Below are positions 45,646 through 53,831 of a stretch of DNA of 57,496 bases, piece after piece. The position numbers were made by a program, and so were the translations under genes. Location: contig JBDZUM010000008.1 in the NCBI GenBank assembly GCA_040255215.1, positions 1-57,496 on the forward strand, written 5' to 3'. Source of the DNA: JAQSWP01 sp040255215. Its GTDB lineage: Bacteria > Pseudomonadota > Alphaproteobacteria > Reyranellales > JAQSWP01. Position 1 is the first letter of the stretch. Every line of letters begins with the position of its first letter. The notes beneath the pieces are model-generated. The model was not told the origin of the DNA and made no database searches. It saw only the letters and a list, made by a program, of their open reading frames with translations.

Positions 45646-46134
45646 GTGCAAAAAGGCATCCCGGACGGCGTAACGACGCCGATCGAAGACACCGGCTCGC
45701 GTCAGCGCAGCGCCGGCGATCGGTTTCGCGCCATGAGCGAGGCTGCGGCTACGGCCCGGCTCGGCAACATGTCTGCGCTCGACCCCAGCTTGGTGGTGCG
45801 TGCGCTCGAGGAAGCGACATCGCGCATGAAGCAGGAATTCCTGTGCGCGCTGGCCGACCGCCTCGTTGAAATCCTGATGGGCGAGCGCTTTCCGGCCGCA
45901 ACGGCCCTGGCGCTCGCGCACGCGAATCCGTCGCTGCTTGAAGCAGTGCGGGGCGACATGCCGCAGGTGGTGGCCATGGCCAACGCCGCGCGGCTGTTCA
46001 ACGGCCAGCATCTGGTCGAGAACGCCCCGACCCCGGAACAGATTATATCGGCCGAAATCCCCGGCGTGACCGACAGCAAGCATTGGGCTGCGCTGCAGGG
46101 CATTCCGACGGATGGCTCGATGCCGCCCAATTAA
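45646..46134 (+). CDS. Hypothetical protein upstream of luxR
   Basis: A 162-residue soluble protein I do not recognise. It begins with a polar, probably disordered 40 residues, followed by helices (ALEEATSRMKQEFLCALADRLVEILMGERFPAATALALA) quoted here in part. It starts with GTG after GGGAGA. Its stop lies 25 bases before luxR, so the two are probably cotranscribed and it may act in quorum sensing, for example as an antiactivator or regulator partner. That role is inference from position alone. Confidence 0.65.
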   Translation: MQKGIPDGVTTPIEDTGSRQRSAGDRFRAMSEAAATARLGNMSALDPSLVVRALEEATSRMKQEFLCALADRLVEILMGERFPAATALALAHANPSLLEAVRGDMPQVVAMANAARLFNGQHLVENAPTPEQIISAEIPGVTDSKHWAALQGIPTDGSMPPN

Positions 46135-46159
46135 CGGCACGGGCAAAGGAGTCCGCGCG

Positions 46160-46873
46160 ATGTCGATTGAAACCGCAGCCTTCTCGTTCGTCGAGCAGAT
46201 CGCCGACTGCAACGATGCCGACCGCATCGCCAGGCAGTTCCGCTCGCTGCTGGAGGGGATGGGGTACGATCGTATCCTGGTATCCGACCTCAAGGATCCG
46301 GTTGGGACGCAGCCGCAGAAGCTCGTCACCTGGCCGGACATGTGGCGCCAGCGCTATCGCGAGAAGGGCTATTTCTATCGCGATCCGGTGGTGTTCGACA
46401 CCTTGCACCGCACCGATCCGTTCACCTGGGCCGAATCGCTCGACCGGCACAATTCGCCGTTCGCCGAGCGCTTCTACGACGAGGCGCGCGATTTCGGCAT
46501 GCGTCATGGCTACGTGATCCCGATCCACGGCGCCCGCCGCTACCGCGGCATCGTCACCGTGGCCGGCGAGCACGTCGCGCTCGACTCGCGCAGCAAGGCC
46601 GCCATCCACCTGATGGCGATCTACTGCCACGACAAGCTCTCCCGTCTGCGGCAGAACGAGGAGACCGGCGAGCGCAAGAAGCTGACGCCGCGCGAGCGCG
46701 AATGCCTGCACTGGGCGGCCGTGGGCAAGACCGACGACGAAATCGCCTCGATCCTGACCATCAGCTCGACCACGGCGCACTGGCACATCGAGAACGCCAA
46801 GCGCAAGTTCGACGTCGCCACCCGCGTCCAGGCCGTTCTGGCCGCTTTCCGGGCCGGCGAACTGAACATCTGA
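46160..46873 (+). CDS. LuxR-family quorum-sensing transcriptional regulator
   Basis: A 237-residue regulator with an N-terminal autoinducer domain and a C-terminal LuxR helix-turn-helix. The acyl-homoserine-lactone pocket residues of TraR/LuxR are all present: Trp62, Tyr66, Asp75, Pro76, Trp90 and Gly117. The DNA-binding domain starts LTPRERECLHWAAVGKTDDEIA. AAAGGAG lies eight bases before the ATG. luxI lies downstream on the same strand beyond a terminator and a palindrome that may be its binding site. Confidence 0.93.
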   Translation: MSIETAAFSFVEQIADCNDADRIARQFRSLLEGMGYDRILVSDLKDPVGTQPQKLVTWPDMWRQRYREKGYFYRDPVVFDTLHRTDPFTWAESLDRHNSPFAERFYDEARDFGMRHGYVIPIHGARRYRGIVTVAGEHVALDSRSKAAIHLMAIYCHDKLSRLRQNEETGERKKLTPRERECLHWAAVGKTDDEIASILTISSTTAHWHIENAKRKFDVATRVQAVLAAFRAGELNI

Positions 46874-46907
46874 GAACAAAAACCCGACCGGTTACCCCGG
46901 CACCTCG

Positions 46908-46935
46908 AACCCGGCCTTTTGGCCGGGTTTTTTAT
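46908..46935 (+). terminator. Rho-independent terminator after luxR
   Basis: AACCCGGCC and GGCCGGGTT pair around a TTTT loop and are followed by TTTTATTTG on the plus strand, 34 bases after the luxR stop. It separates luxR from luxI transcription. Confidence 0.88.
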
Positions 46936-46971
46936 TTGTTTTCAGATATTTATCGGGTGATTACTGGCAGT

Positions 46972-46993
46972 TCTTTATAAAAACTTATAAAGA
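46972..46993 (+). promoter_or_regulatory. Candidate lux box upstream of luxI
   Basis: TCTTTATAA and TTATAAAGA form a perfect 22-base inverted repeat around AAAC, about 130 bases before the luxI start. The 20-22-base length with a 4-base centre equals that of lux/tra boxes, but the sequence is AT-rich and unlike the canonical ACCTGTAGGATCGTACAGGT. It lies in the AT-rich gap between the luxR terminator and luxI. LuxR binding is inference. Confidence 0.5.
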
Positions 46994-47123
46994 TCTTGTA
47001 GTCCATTGATTCGAAACAATTTTTCTTGTCTCTATTATTCGGTATATCCCCCTCTGATCGGCGGGGTGTGCGCAACCCCATCTCATCCCACTATCTGGCC
47101 AACCAAACACGGGGTGTGTGGAA

Positions 47124-47789
47124 ATGATTGAGGTCGTTACCAAGGACAACGCCCATCTCTACGGCGAAGCGCTCGAAGAGATGTTCCGGCTGCGTCATGA
47201 AATCTACGTCAAGGAGCGCAACTGGGTCGATCTCGACCGCGGCGACGGGCTGGAGAAGGACCAGTTCGATGGCCCGGACGCGACCTACCTGATCGCGCTG
47301 GATGAAAACCGGGTCAGCGGCTGCGTGCGCCTGCTGCCCACCACGGGAGCCCATCTGCTGGGCGACGTCTTCCCGCATCTGTGCGAGGCCCAGCCGGTGC
47401 CGCGCAGCGAGGACGTCTACGAAATCACCCGGCTGTGCGCCCATCGCGACTATCGCCTGCCCGGCCAGGGCGGCGTGCTCGACAAGCTGGTCTGCGGCCT
47501 GTTCGAACATGCGCTGGCGCTGGGCCTGCGGCACATGAGCATGGTCACCGACGCCTTCCTCGTCGCCAAGGCGCTGCAGTTCGGCTGGAAGCTGCGGCCG
47601 CTGGGCCTGCCGACGCCGTATCGCGAGGGCACCTGCATCGCCGGCCTCGTCACCGTCGACCACGCGACGCTGGAAGGCTTCTATCGCACTGCCGGGATCA
47701 CCGGCCCGGTCCTGAACTACGTCGGCATCCCCAAGCCGTCGGTGGATCTGCCGGGCGAACATGTGGAGCGTCCCGCCAGCCTGCACTGA
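47124..47789 (+). CDS. Acyl-homoserine-lactone synthase (LuxI family)
   Basis: The 221-residue synthase makes the quorum signal from S-adenosylmethionine and an acyl donor. The invariant residues are all there: Arg24 and Trp34 (FRLRHEIYVKERNW), Asp46 and Asp49 (DQFD), Arg69 (CVRLLPT), Glu100 and Arg103 (YEITRLCAHRDYR). The usual Phe28 is Tyr. The acyl chain cannot be read; the family also includes aroyl and branched-acyl synthases. ATG 47124 is preferred to GTG 47118 because GGGG sits nine bases before it. A terminator follows. Confidence 0.92.
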   Translation: MIEVVTKDNAHLYGEALEEMFRLRHEIYVKERNWVDLDRGDGLEKDQFDGPDATYLIALDENRVSGCVRLLPTTGAHLLGDVFPHLCEAQPVPRSEDVYEITRLCAHRDYRLPGQGGVLDKLVCGLFEHALALGLRHMSMVTDAFLVAKALQFGWKLRPLGLPTPYREGTCIAGLVTVDHATLEGFYRTAGITGPVLNYVGIPKPSVDLPGEHVERPASLH

Positions 47790-47820
47790 GTTCAACACTC
47801 CCTGCCGTCCAAACTAGACC

Positions 47821-47855
47821 CCGGCCAGGACAGTTTTCCTGGCCGGTTTTCTTTT
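47821..47855 (+). terminator. Rho-independent terminator after luxI
   Basis: CCGGCCAGGA and TCCTGGCCGG pair around CAGTTT and are followed by TTTTCTTTT, 32 bases past the luxI stop. The convergent methyltransferase gene ends only ten bases beyond. Confidence 0.9.
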
Positions 47856-47864
47856 GTGCGGCGT

Positions 47865-48908
47865 TCAGGCGCGGGCGAAGACGAAGAGCTTGGCGAGATA
47901 GGCGAGGCGCGTTTCCAGCGGCTGCAGCCCATGGGCGGCGAATAGCGCCGCCACGTCCATGCGCACGTAGTCGGCGTAGTAAGGTTCGTGGAAGTGGTGC
48001 GGGAAGAGATCGAGCAGCCCGTCCCAGCCGGGCCGGTCGCCGAGCTGCAGCGAATCGAGCAGATGGATCTGCCCGTCAGGCTTCAGCACCCGCGCCATCT
48101 CCGCCACGACGCGCACGCGCACCGGCGGCGGCAATTCGTGGAACAGGAAGCTGCAGACGATGGCGTCCTGCGAGGCGTCGGGCAGCGGCAACGCCTCGGC
48201 CGCACCCGCCAGCAGCCGCAGCCGTCGCGATCGTCCCAGCCGCCTGCGCGCTTCGGTGAGATAGGGCTCCGACAGATCGACGCCGCACAGGGTGAGACCC
48301 GGCCAGTTGCGCCTGATGGCGCCCAGCAGGCTGCCGGTGCCGCAGCCGACGTCGAGCACGCAGGCCTGGCGTGTATTGCGATGACGCAGGAACGCAGCCA
48401 GCGGCGCCAGGATCTGCCGCCGCATGGCATCGGCGGCGCCGGTGAACAGCGTCTCGACCTGCAGGTCGTAGAGCCGCGCCGACTGCTCGGTGAGATAGCC
48501 GCCGCTCTGGTAGTGGAAGTTCTGGCGGAAATAGCGCGGCAGTTCGGCGAAGCGCGGATCTTCCGCGGTTTCGTCGGCCGCCAGACCGTGGCGACGACGA
48601 TCGACCCTGGGCAGATCGCGGAAATAGGCGCGGCTGCGCGCCAGATGCCGCAACGGTGCGGTCGGCACCGCGACCGGCGGCTCGTACAGTCCCGCGGCCA
48701 CATTGCGCCAGTCGCGCCGGAAGAGATCGAGCAGGGCGGCGGCAAGCTCCCGGCGGTCGGGAATCGGGCCTATTGGACCCGCCGGGCGCGGCAGCGATTT
48801 CAACAGGCGACGGCCGGCGATGTAGTGCCCGGCGAACCAGGCTACGCGCGCGGCCTGCCCGGCGCCGTAGATCAGCCCGTCGAGGGCGGTCGGCGGCCGG
48901 TTGCTCAA
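47865..48908 (-). CDS. SAM-dependent methyltransferase
   Basis: A 347-residue protein with a class I methyltransferase domain in its second half: motif I VLDVGCGTGSLLGAIRR, acidic end of strand 2 CGVDLSEPYLTEARRRL, AEALPLPDASQDAIVCSFLFHEL and LKPDGQIHLLDSLQLGD, a ubiE-like pattern. The N-terminal 150 residues are helical and unknown. The start is a TTG that overlaps the upstream gene's TGA (ATTGA), so translation is coupled; no ATG is available until residue ~160. It is convergent with luxI. Substrate unknown. Confidence 0.85.
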   Translation of the reverse strand: MSNRPPTALDGLIYGAGQAARVAWFAGHYIAGRRLLKSLPRPAGPIGPIPDRRELAAALLDLFRRDWRNVAAGLYEPPVAVPTAPLRHLARSRAYFRDLPRVDRRRHGLAADETAEDPRFAELPRYFRQNFHYQSGGYLTEQSARLYDLQVETLFTGAADAMRRQILAPLAAFLRHRNTRQACVLDVGCGTGSLLGAIRRNWPGLTLCGVDLSEPYLTEARRRLGRSRRLRLLAGAAEALPLPDASQDAIVCSFLFHELPPPVRVRVVAEMARVLKPDGQIHLLDSLQLGDRPGWDGLLDLFPHHFHEPYYADYVRMDVAALFAAHGLQPLETRLAYLAKLFVFARA

Positions 48909-49411
48909 TGCGAGGGGCTGACCCTGATGTTGACGCCGGCCTCGGCCAGGCGCTGGCTGATATCGAGTTCGCCGCTGGCGAATTTCTGCAGCTCCTCGAT
49001 CGTCAGCGTGCCCAGCACGCAGGTACTGCGGTAGAAGCCGATCAGGCTGTCGGATTCGCCGTTGGCCAGCTGCTTCTGCGCCTTGATGAACGGCCGGCAG
49101 ACGATGCCGTTGGGCAGATGCACCGCCGTCTCGCCCTCGTTGCTGATCCAGCGGCCGCCCTGCAGCCGGCACAGGCAGTCGCCGACGAAGGCGGCGGCGA
49201 GCTGCGCCATCTGGCGCGTCTCCTCGTCGGTCGCCGCCTTGCGGGCATGGCTGATCCACAGCGAGATCTGCTCGATGGATTCCTCGTTGTAGTCGAAATC
49301 CGGTTCGCCGCTCTTGTGCATCAGCTGCACCAGCACCTGCGCCAGGCGCGGCGGCACGCTGGGATCGATATTGGTCGGCACGGTGCCACTCGTCTCGGCG
49401 TTCTGGACCAT
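48905..49411 (-). CDS. Hypothetical protein (DUF3806-like pattern)
   Basis: A 168-residue soluble acidic protein. The segment AAAFVGDCLCRLQGGRWIS followed by LPNGIVCRPFIKAQKQLANGESDSLIGFYRS recalls the DUF3806-type fold (Gly/Cys helix, GGRW, then a C-terminal helical pair), but I cannot assign it. GGAGAGGAAACC precedes the ATG at 49411. The stop overlaps the next gene's TTG start, so it is co-translated with the methyltransferase. Confidence 0.6.
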   Translation of the reverse strand: MVQNAETSGTVPTNIDPSVPPRLAQVLVQLMHKSGEPDFDYNEESIEQISLWISHARKAATDEETRQMAQLAAAFVGDCLCRLQGGRWISNEGETAVHLPNGIVCRPFIKAQKQLANGESDSLIGFYRSTCVLGTLTIEELQKFASGELDISQRLAEAGVNIRVSPSH

Positions 49412-49550
49412 GGTTTCCTCTCCGGTTCCCTGCCAGGAACAGTCCACCATTGCCGATGGTACAGGCTGAGGCGGCAATTGTAAGGCCCGCAGCGCCCATG
49501 TCGCCCGATTTCGGCCCGATTCCGGCCGGTTAGCGGGTGCAGCACCCGGC

Positions 49551-49578
49551 TTGCCCCCGGCCGCTCGACGACTATACT
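49551..49578 (+). promoter_or_regulatory. Sigma-70-like promoter of argG
   Basis: TTGCCC (49551-49556) and TATACT (49573-49578) are separated by 16 bases; transcription would start near 49585, leaving a leader of about 25 bases. Just upstream is GGGTGCAGCACCC (49535-49547), a perfect palindrome except for its central base, which might be a regulator site. Confidence 0.6.
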
Positions 49579-49608
49579 CCGCGCCGATTTCAAGCCCCGG
49601 AGAATGCG

Positions 49609-50829
49609 ATGCAACGCGGCGACGTGAAGAAGGTTGTGCTGGCCTATTCGGGCGGACTTGACACCTCCGTCATCCTGAAATGGCTGCAAAGCACCTATGG
49701 CTGCGAGGTCGTCACCTTCACCGCCGATCTCGGCCAGGGCGAAGAGCTGGCGCCGGCCCGCAAGAAGGCGGAGATGCTGGGCATCAAGCCCGAGAACATC
49801 TTCATCGACGATCTGCGCGAGGAATTCGTCCGCGACTTCGTCTTCCCGGTGTTCCGCGCCAACGCCCTCTACGAGGGCCAGTACCTGCTCGGCACGTCGA
49901 TCGCCCGGCCGCTGATCTCCAAGCGCCAGATCGAAATCGCCAAGCTGACCGGCGCCGATGCGGTCGCGCACGGCGCGACGGGCAAGGGCAACGACCAGGT
50001 GCGCTTCGAACTCGGCTACTACGCGCTGAAGCCCGACATCAAGATCATCGCGCCGTGGCGCGAATGGGACCTGACCTCGCGCACCAAGCTCATCGAGTTC
50101 GCCGAGAAGCACCAGATCCCGATCGCCAAGGACAAGCGCGGCGAGGCGCCGTTCTCGGTCGACGCCAATCTTCTGCACTCCTCGTCGGAGGGCAAGGTGC
50201 TGGAGGATCCGTGGGAGGAGCCCGACGAATCGGTCTACCAGCGCACGATCTCGCCCGAGGCGGCGCCGGACAAGCCGACCTATATCGAGATCGAATTCGC
50301 CAAAGGCGATCCCATCGCCATTGACGGCGAGAAGATGTCGCCGGCCACCTTGCTGGCGAAGCTCAACGAGCTGGGCGCCGCCAACGGCATCGGCCGGCTT
50401 GATCTCGTCGAGAACCGCTTCGTCGGCATGAAGAGCCGCGGCGTCTACGAGACGCCGGGCGGCACCATCCTGCACCACGCCCATCGCGGCATCGAAAGCA
50501 TCACGCTCGACCGCGGCGCCATGCATCTCAAGGAAGAGCTGATGCCGCGCTACGCCGAGCTGGTCTACTACGGCTTCTGGTTCGCGCCCGAGCGGGAGAT
50601 GCTGCAGGCGCTGATCGACAAGAGCCAGGAGCGGGTCGAGGGCACGGTGCGGCTGAAGCTCTACAAGGGCAACGCCACCGTGGTCGGCCGCAAGTCGCCG
50701 CAGAGCCTCTACAGCATGAAGCACGTCACGTTCGAGGAGGACGCCGGCGCCTACGACCAGAAGGACGCGGCCGGCTTCATCAAGCTCAACGCCCTGCGCC
50801 TGCGCCTGCTCAAGACCGTGCGCGGCTGA
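49609..50829 (+). CDS. argG: Argininosuccinate synthase
   Basis: The 406-residue enzyme joins citrulline and aspartate with ATP to form argininosuccinate, the seventh step of arginine synthesis. AYSGGLDTSVILKWL is the P-loop of the N-type ATP pyrophosphatase family, and YLLGTSIARPL, THGATGKGNDQ-like AHGATGKGNDQVRFE and IGRLDLVENRFVGMKSRG follow. GGAG lies six bases before the ATG at 49609. A strong promoter lies just upstream. Confidence 0.96.
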   Translation: MQRGDVKKVVLAYSGGLDTSVILKWLQSTYGCEVVTFTADLGQGEELAPARKKAEMLGIKPENIFIDDLREEFVRDFVFPVFRANALYEGQYLLGTSIARPLISKRQIEIAKLTGADAVAHGATGKGNDQVRFELGYYALKPDIKIIAPWREWDLTSRTKLIEFAEKHQIPIAKDKRGEAPFSVDANLLHSSSEGKVLEDPWEEPDESVYQRTISPEAAPDKPTYIEIEFAKGDPIAIDGEKMSPATLLAKLNELGAANGIGRLDLVENRFVGMKSRGVYETPGGTILHHAHRGIESITLDRGAMHLKEELMPRYAELVYYGFWFAPEREMLQALIDKSQERVEGTVRLKLYKGNATVVGRKSPQSLYSMKHVTFEEDAGAYDQKDAAGFIKLNALRLRLLKTVRG

Positions 50830-50838
50830 CGCCACGCG

Positions 50839-51474
50839 ATGAGCGAACAGCCGCAGGACCGCCAGCCGATCCTCAACCTGCCGCCGGCGACGGCGGCGGT
50901 CGGCGTGGCGCTGCTCGCCATCCACGTGCTGCGGCAATTCCTCGACATCCCGGCCGACAACTGGCTGATCCTGAATTTCGGCGTGACGCCGGCCTACTGG
51001 GCCGCCGGCCCGGGCGCGCTCGACCTGCTCGCTCTGGTCGCGCACATGCTGCTGCACGGCAGCTGGCCGCATCTGGTGTTCAACCTTGCCGCCCTGCTCG
51101 CTTTCGGCACGGGCATCGAACGCATGCTGGGCGCGGGGCGGATGCTGTTCGCTCTGCTGGCCGGCGGCGTCGCCGGTGCCGTCCTGCATGTCGCCGTCTA
51201 TTTCGGGGACCCGACGCCAGTCGTCGGCGCCTCGGGCGGGCTGTCGGCGCTGTTCGGCCTGACCATGTTCGCCATCGCCATGCGCACCGGCGGCTGGCCG
51301 CGGCTGGCGGCGATAACGGCAATCTGGCTGGGCATGAACCTCGCCATCGGCCTGATCGGCGTGCCGGGCGACGCCGGCGCCGGCATCGCCTGGGTGGCCC
51401 ATATGGGCGGGTATTTCTTCGGTCTGGCATACGGCTACTGGCTGATGCGCCGGGCGCTGCGCCGGCGCCAATGA
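50839..51474 (+). CDS. Rhomboid family intramembrane serine protease
   Basis: A 211-residue protein with six hydrophobic helices. The nucleophilic Ser is in VGASGGLSALFG and the catalytic His in WVAHMGGYFFG; HMLLHGSWPHLVFNLAAL supplies the conserved HG...N segment. It cleaves transmembrane substrates. It starts nine bases after argG and overlaps the next membrane protein by four bases, so the three may share a transcript. Substrate unknown. Confidence 0.9.
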   Translation: MSEQPQDRQPILNLPPATAAVGVALLAIHVLRQFLDIPADNWLILNFGVTPAYWAAGPGALDLLALVAHMLLHGSWPHLVFNLAALLAFGTGIERMLGAGRMLFALLAGGVAGAVLHVAVYFGDPTPVVGASGGLSALFGLTMFAIAMRTGGWPRLAAITAIWLGMNLAIGLIGVPGDAGAGIAWVAHMGGYFFGLAYGYWLMRRALRRRQ

Positions 51475-51989
51475 ACGGGTTCCTCCGTATCCTGCAGGGC
51501 GCGCCGCTCTGGGTCTGGCCGCTGCTGGCGTTGCTGCTGTTCCTGGGCATTCGCAGCCTGCGCGCCCGTTCGACGCCGGTCGCCAGCCTGGTGGCGCTGC
51601 CGCTGGCTTTTTTCGGCCTGTCGCTCTCCAACCTGCTGCCGCTCGACGCGCTTGCGCCGCTGCGCATCGGCGTCTGGCTCGCCGCACTGACGGTCGGCAT
51701 CGCGCCCGGTTGGCTGCTGGTGCGGCCCGACCGCATCGCGATCGATCGCGCCAGGCGGCGCGTCGCCGTGCCCGGCAGCGTCGTGCCGCTGGTCCTGATG
51801 CTGGCGGCCTTCGTCGTCGGCTTCTATTTCGGCTATCTCTTCGCCCGCTATCCCGAACTGAAGAGCGATCCGCTCACCCTGGCGATCGCCTCGACCTATC
51901 GCGGGCTGATGAGCGGCTATTTCCTCGGCCAGACCCTGCGCCTGTTCCGCCTCTATCTGCGCGCGCCTCAGTCAACCGTCTCGACATAG
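51471..51989 (+). CDS. Hypothetical membrane protein (DUF6622-like)
   Basis: A 172-residue integral membrane protein with four or five hydrophobic helices, starting ILQGAPLWVWPLLALLLFLGIRSL, the typical opening of the DUF6622 family. Function unknown. Its ATG overlaps the rhomboid stop by four bases; its 3' end overlaps the convergent AsnC-type gene by 22 bases. Confidence 0.78.
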   Translation: MNGFLRILQGAPLWVWPLLALLLFLGIRSLRARSTPVASLVALPLAFFGLSLSNLLPLDALAPLRIGVWLAALTVGIAPGWLLVRPDRIAIDRARRRVAVPGSVVPLVLMLAAFVVGFYFGYLFARYPELKSDPLTLAIASTYRGLMSGYFLGQTLRLFRLYLRAPQSTVST

Positions 51990-52462
51990 TCGAGCGGCAG
52001 CGCGGTGGTGAACTTGATGCGTTCCATGGCGAAGCTCGAGGACACGTCGGACAGATCCGCCGCCTTGATCAGCCGCTTGTAGACCGCGTCGTAGGCGGCG
52101 ATGTCGGGCACCACCACGCGCAGCATGTAATCGACGTCGCCGCTCATGCGGTAGAACTCGACGATCTCGGGAATCGCCGCCACGCCTTTGGCGAATCTGT
52201 CCAGCCAGGCCTGGCTGTGCGATCCAGCACGCACGGCGACGAACACGGTGACGCCGACATTGAGCCGGTCGGGATCGAGCAGCGCCACGCGGCGGGCGAT
52301 GACGCCGCGCTCCTGCAGGATTTCGATGCGCCGCCAGCACGGCGTCGCCGACAATCCGACCTTGGCGGCGATCTCCTGCAGCGACAGGCTGCAATCCTCC
52401 TGCAGCAGGCGCAGGATGCGCTTGTCGATCGAATCTAGAGATATTTTCTTAGATTTGGCCAT
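51968..52462 (-). CDS. Lrp/AsnC family transcriptional regulator
   Basis: A 164-residue regulator with an N-terminal helix-turn-helix (LDSIDKRILRLLQEDC, then LQEIAAKVGLSATPCWRRI) and a C-terminal ligand domain (SGDVDYMLRVVVPD). Both are diagnostic of Lrp/AsnC proteins, which sense amino acids and often repress themselves. It is divergent from the small DUF6356-like gene, with an inverted repeat directly in front of its ATG. No obvious target gene is adjacent. Confidence 0.92.
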   Translation of the reverse strand: MAKSKKISLDSIDKRILRLLQEDCSLSLQEIAAKVGLSATPCWRRIEILQERGVIARRVALLDPDRLNVGVTVFVAVRAGSHSQAWLDRFAKGVAAIPEIVEFYRMSGDVDYMLRVVVPDIAAYDAVYKRLIKAADLSDVSSSFAMERIKFTTALPLDYVETVD

Positions 52463-52465
52463 TTT

Positions 52466-52482
52466 GTGGGAAATTATTCCAC
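52466..52482. promoter_or_regulatory. Candidate AsnC-type autoregulatory site
   Basis: GTGGGAAATTATTCCAC is an imperfect palindrome (GTGG and CCAC arms, AT-rich centre) three bases before the AsnC-type start codon. Lrp-family boxes are often 15-17 bases with AT-rich centres, so self-regulation is plausible. Confidence 0.4.
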
Positions 52483-52546
52483 GAATTCGGGAAAATGGCG
52501 AAACATTTGGAAGAACCTTGCCGGCGAAGAACGGCACAGTGTCGAC

Positions 52547-52762
52547 ATGTCGATCACGGAAAAATTCACCGCCCATCCGCAAAGCGTCGGCGAAAGCTAC
52601 GCCCAGCACGCCGCCATGGCCTCGGGCTTCGGCTTCAGGCTGCTGCTGGCCGGCATGGCCTGCCTGGTCCATGCCGTGTTCCCGTTCCTGTTCGTCAAGA
52701 CGGGCAGTTCGATGATCGGCGATCTCTACCAGCGCATGGTCGCGCACCGTCGGGTGCGCTGA
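52547..52762 (+). CDS. Small membrane protein (DUF6356-like)
   Basis: A 71-residue protein with SITEKFTAHPQSVGESYAQHA at its N-terminus (quoted in part) and one hydrophobic helix (LLLAGMACLVHAVFPFLFV), followed by a basic tail. This pattern, with a capsule-biosynthesis-like HPxSVGE segment, matches the DUF6356 family of unknown function. The ATG at 52547 lies well downstream of other frame starts, which would run into the regulator's operator region. Confidence 0.75.
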   Translation: MSITEKFTAHPQSVGESYAQHAAMASGFGFRLLLAGMACLVHAVFPFLFVKTGSSMIGDLYQRMVAHRRVR

Positions 52763-52763
52763 C

Positions 52764-53459
52764 TCACATCGGCAGCGCCGAGCGGCCGATGATGAAGCCG
52801 TGGCTGAACAGCACGGCGAAATAGGCCGCGATCGCCAGCGCCGGCCGCCACAGCCCGATCGCCTTCCAGTCCAGCCTCGCCCGCCCGCCGATCACCGCCG
52901 CCAGCGGCACGAAGGAGGTGCGCGCCATATAGGCGGCATAGGCCGGGCCGAGCGCCTTGTGCTTCTTCCAGTCGATACCCGCCGCCCCGCCCAGCGCCAG
53001 CAGCAAGATGCCGCCGGTGAGAATCACTGTCGCGGCATCGCCGTTGGCGATCATGTGCCCTGCCGCCCATAGCGCGAAGGCCCACAGCATGGGATGGCGC
53101 GTGATGGCGCCGAAGGCGGCGCCCGCCGCCAGCTTCTCGGCGCCTTGCGGCCCCATGGTCGGATTCGGTGCGGTAACGCTGAGCACGAACAGCACTATGG
53201 CCGGGATCATGATCAGCAGCAGCAGATGCCGCGCCCAAGGCGGATCGCCCCACAGCGCGACATAGGGCGCAGTCGAGTAGGCGTAGAGCATCCAGGCGAA
53301 GAAGATCGCGACGACGACCGAATAGACGCCGCCGAACGCCTTCTCGCCCAGCGCCCGCACCATGGCCGGCCGCAGCGGATGCGACATGACGAAATGGCCG
53401 AGCACGAATGCCGCGGTGCCCAGGAAGACTGCCAGGATCGATCCGCCGAGAAATGACAT
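52764..53459 (-). CDS. NnrU family membrane protein
   Basis: The 231-residue protein has six or seven helices and the NnrU segments FVLGHFVMSHPLRP, NPTMGPQG and AITRHPMLWAFALWAAGHM, ending FSHGFIIGRSALPM. NnrU-like proteins are linked to nitric-oxide metabolism in denitrifiers and to isoprenoid-like methylation (related to isoprenylcysteine methyltransferases); no nitrogen-oxide genes are near. Convergent with the small membrane gene. Confidence 0.88.
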   Translation of the reverse strand: MSFLGGSILAVFLGTAAFVLGHFVMSHPLRPAMVRALGEKAFGGVYSVVVAIFFAWMLYAYSTAPYVALWGDPPWARHLLLLIMIPAIVLFVLSVTAPNPTMGPQGAEKLAAGAAFGAITRHPMLWAFALWAAGHMIANGDAATVILTGGILLLALGGAAGIDWKKHKALGPAYAAYMARTSFVPLAAVIGGRARLDWKAIGLWRPALAIAAYFAVLFSHGFIIGRSALPM

Positions 53460-53472
53460 TGGAGTTCCTCCG

Positions 53473-53787
53473 TCAGCCCAGTTTCACCGCCGTGCCGTTG
53501 CACGACACCATCAGCATGGAATCGCCCACCACCTCGTAGTCGATGTCGACGCCGATCACCGCATCGGCGCCCAGATCGGTCGCCGAGGCCACCATGTCGT
53601 CCATCGCCTGGCGCTGGGCGCCGCGCAGCGCCTTCTCGTAGCCGCCGGCGCGGCCGCCGACCACGTCGCGGATCGAGGCGAACCAGTCGCGGAAGATGTT
53701 GGCGCCGACGATGGCGTCGCCGCTGACGATGCCGAGATAGGCGACCACCCGCCTGCCGTCGACCGTATCGGTGGTGGTGACGATCAT
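53473..53787 (-). CDS. YbjQ/UPF0145 family protein
   Basis: A 104-residue protein of the YbjQ family: TTTDTVDGRRVVAYLGIVSGDAIVG, then FASIRDVVGGRAGGYE, RGAQRQAMDDMVASATDLGADAVIGVDIDYE, quoted in parts. These pentameric proteins are called heavy-metal-binding in databases, but their role is unproven. AAGGAG lies six bases before the ATG at 53787. It precedes nnrU-like gene by 13 bases, so the two form an operon. Confidence 0.9.
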   Translation of the reverse strand: MIVTTTDTVDGRRVVAYLGIVSGDAIVGANIFRDWFASIRDVVGGRAGGYEKALRGAQRQAMDDMVASATDLGADAVIGVDIDYEVVGDSMLMVSCNGTAVKLG

Positions 53788-53831
53788 GCGCTGCTCCTTG
53801 TTGCGCAGAGCTTGCCGGGTTTGCTTTCTAT

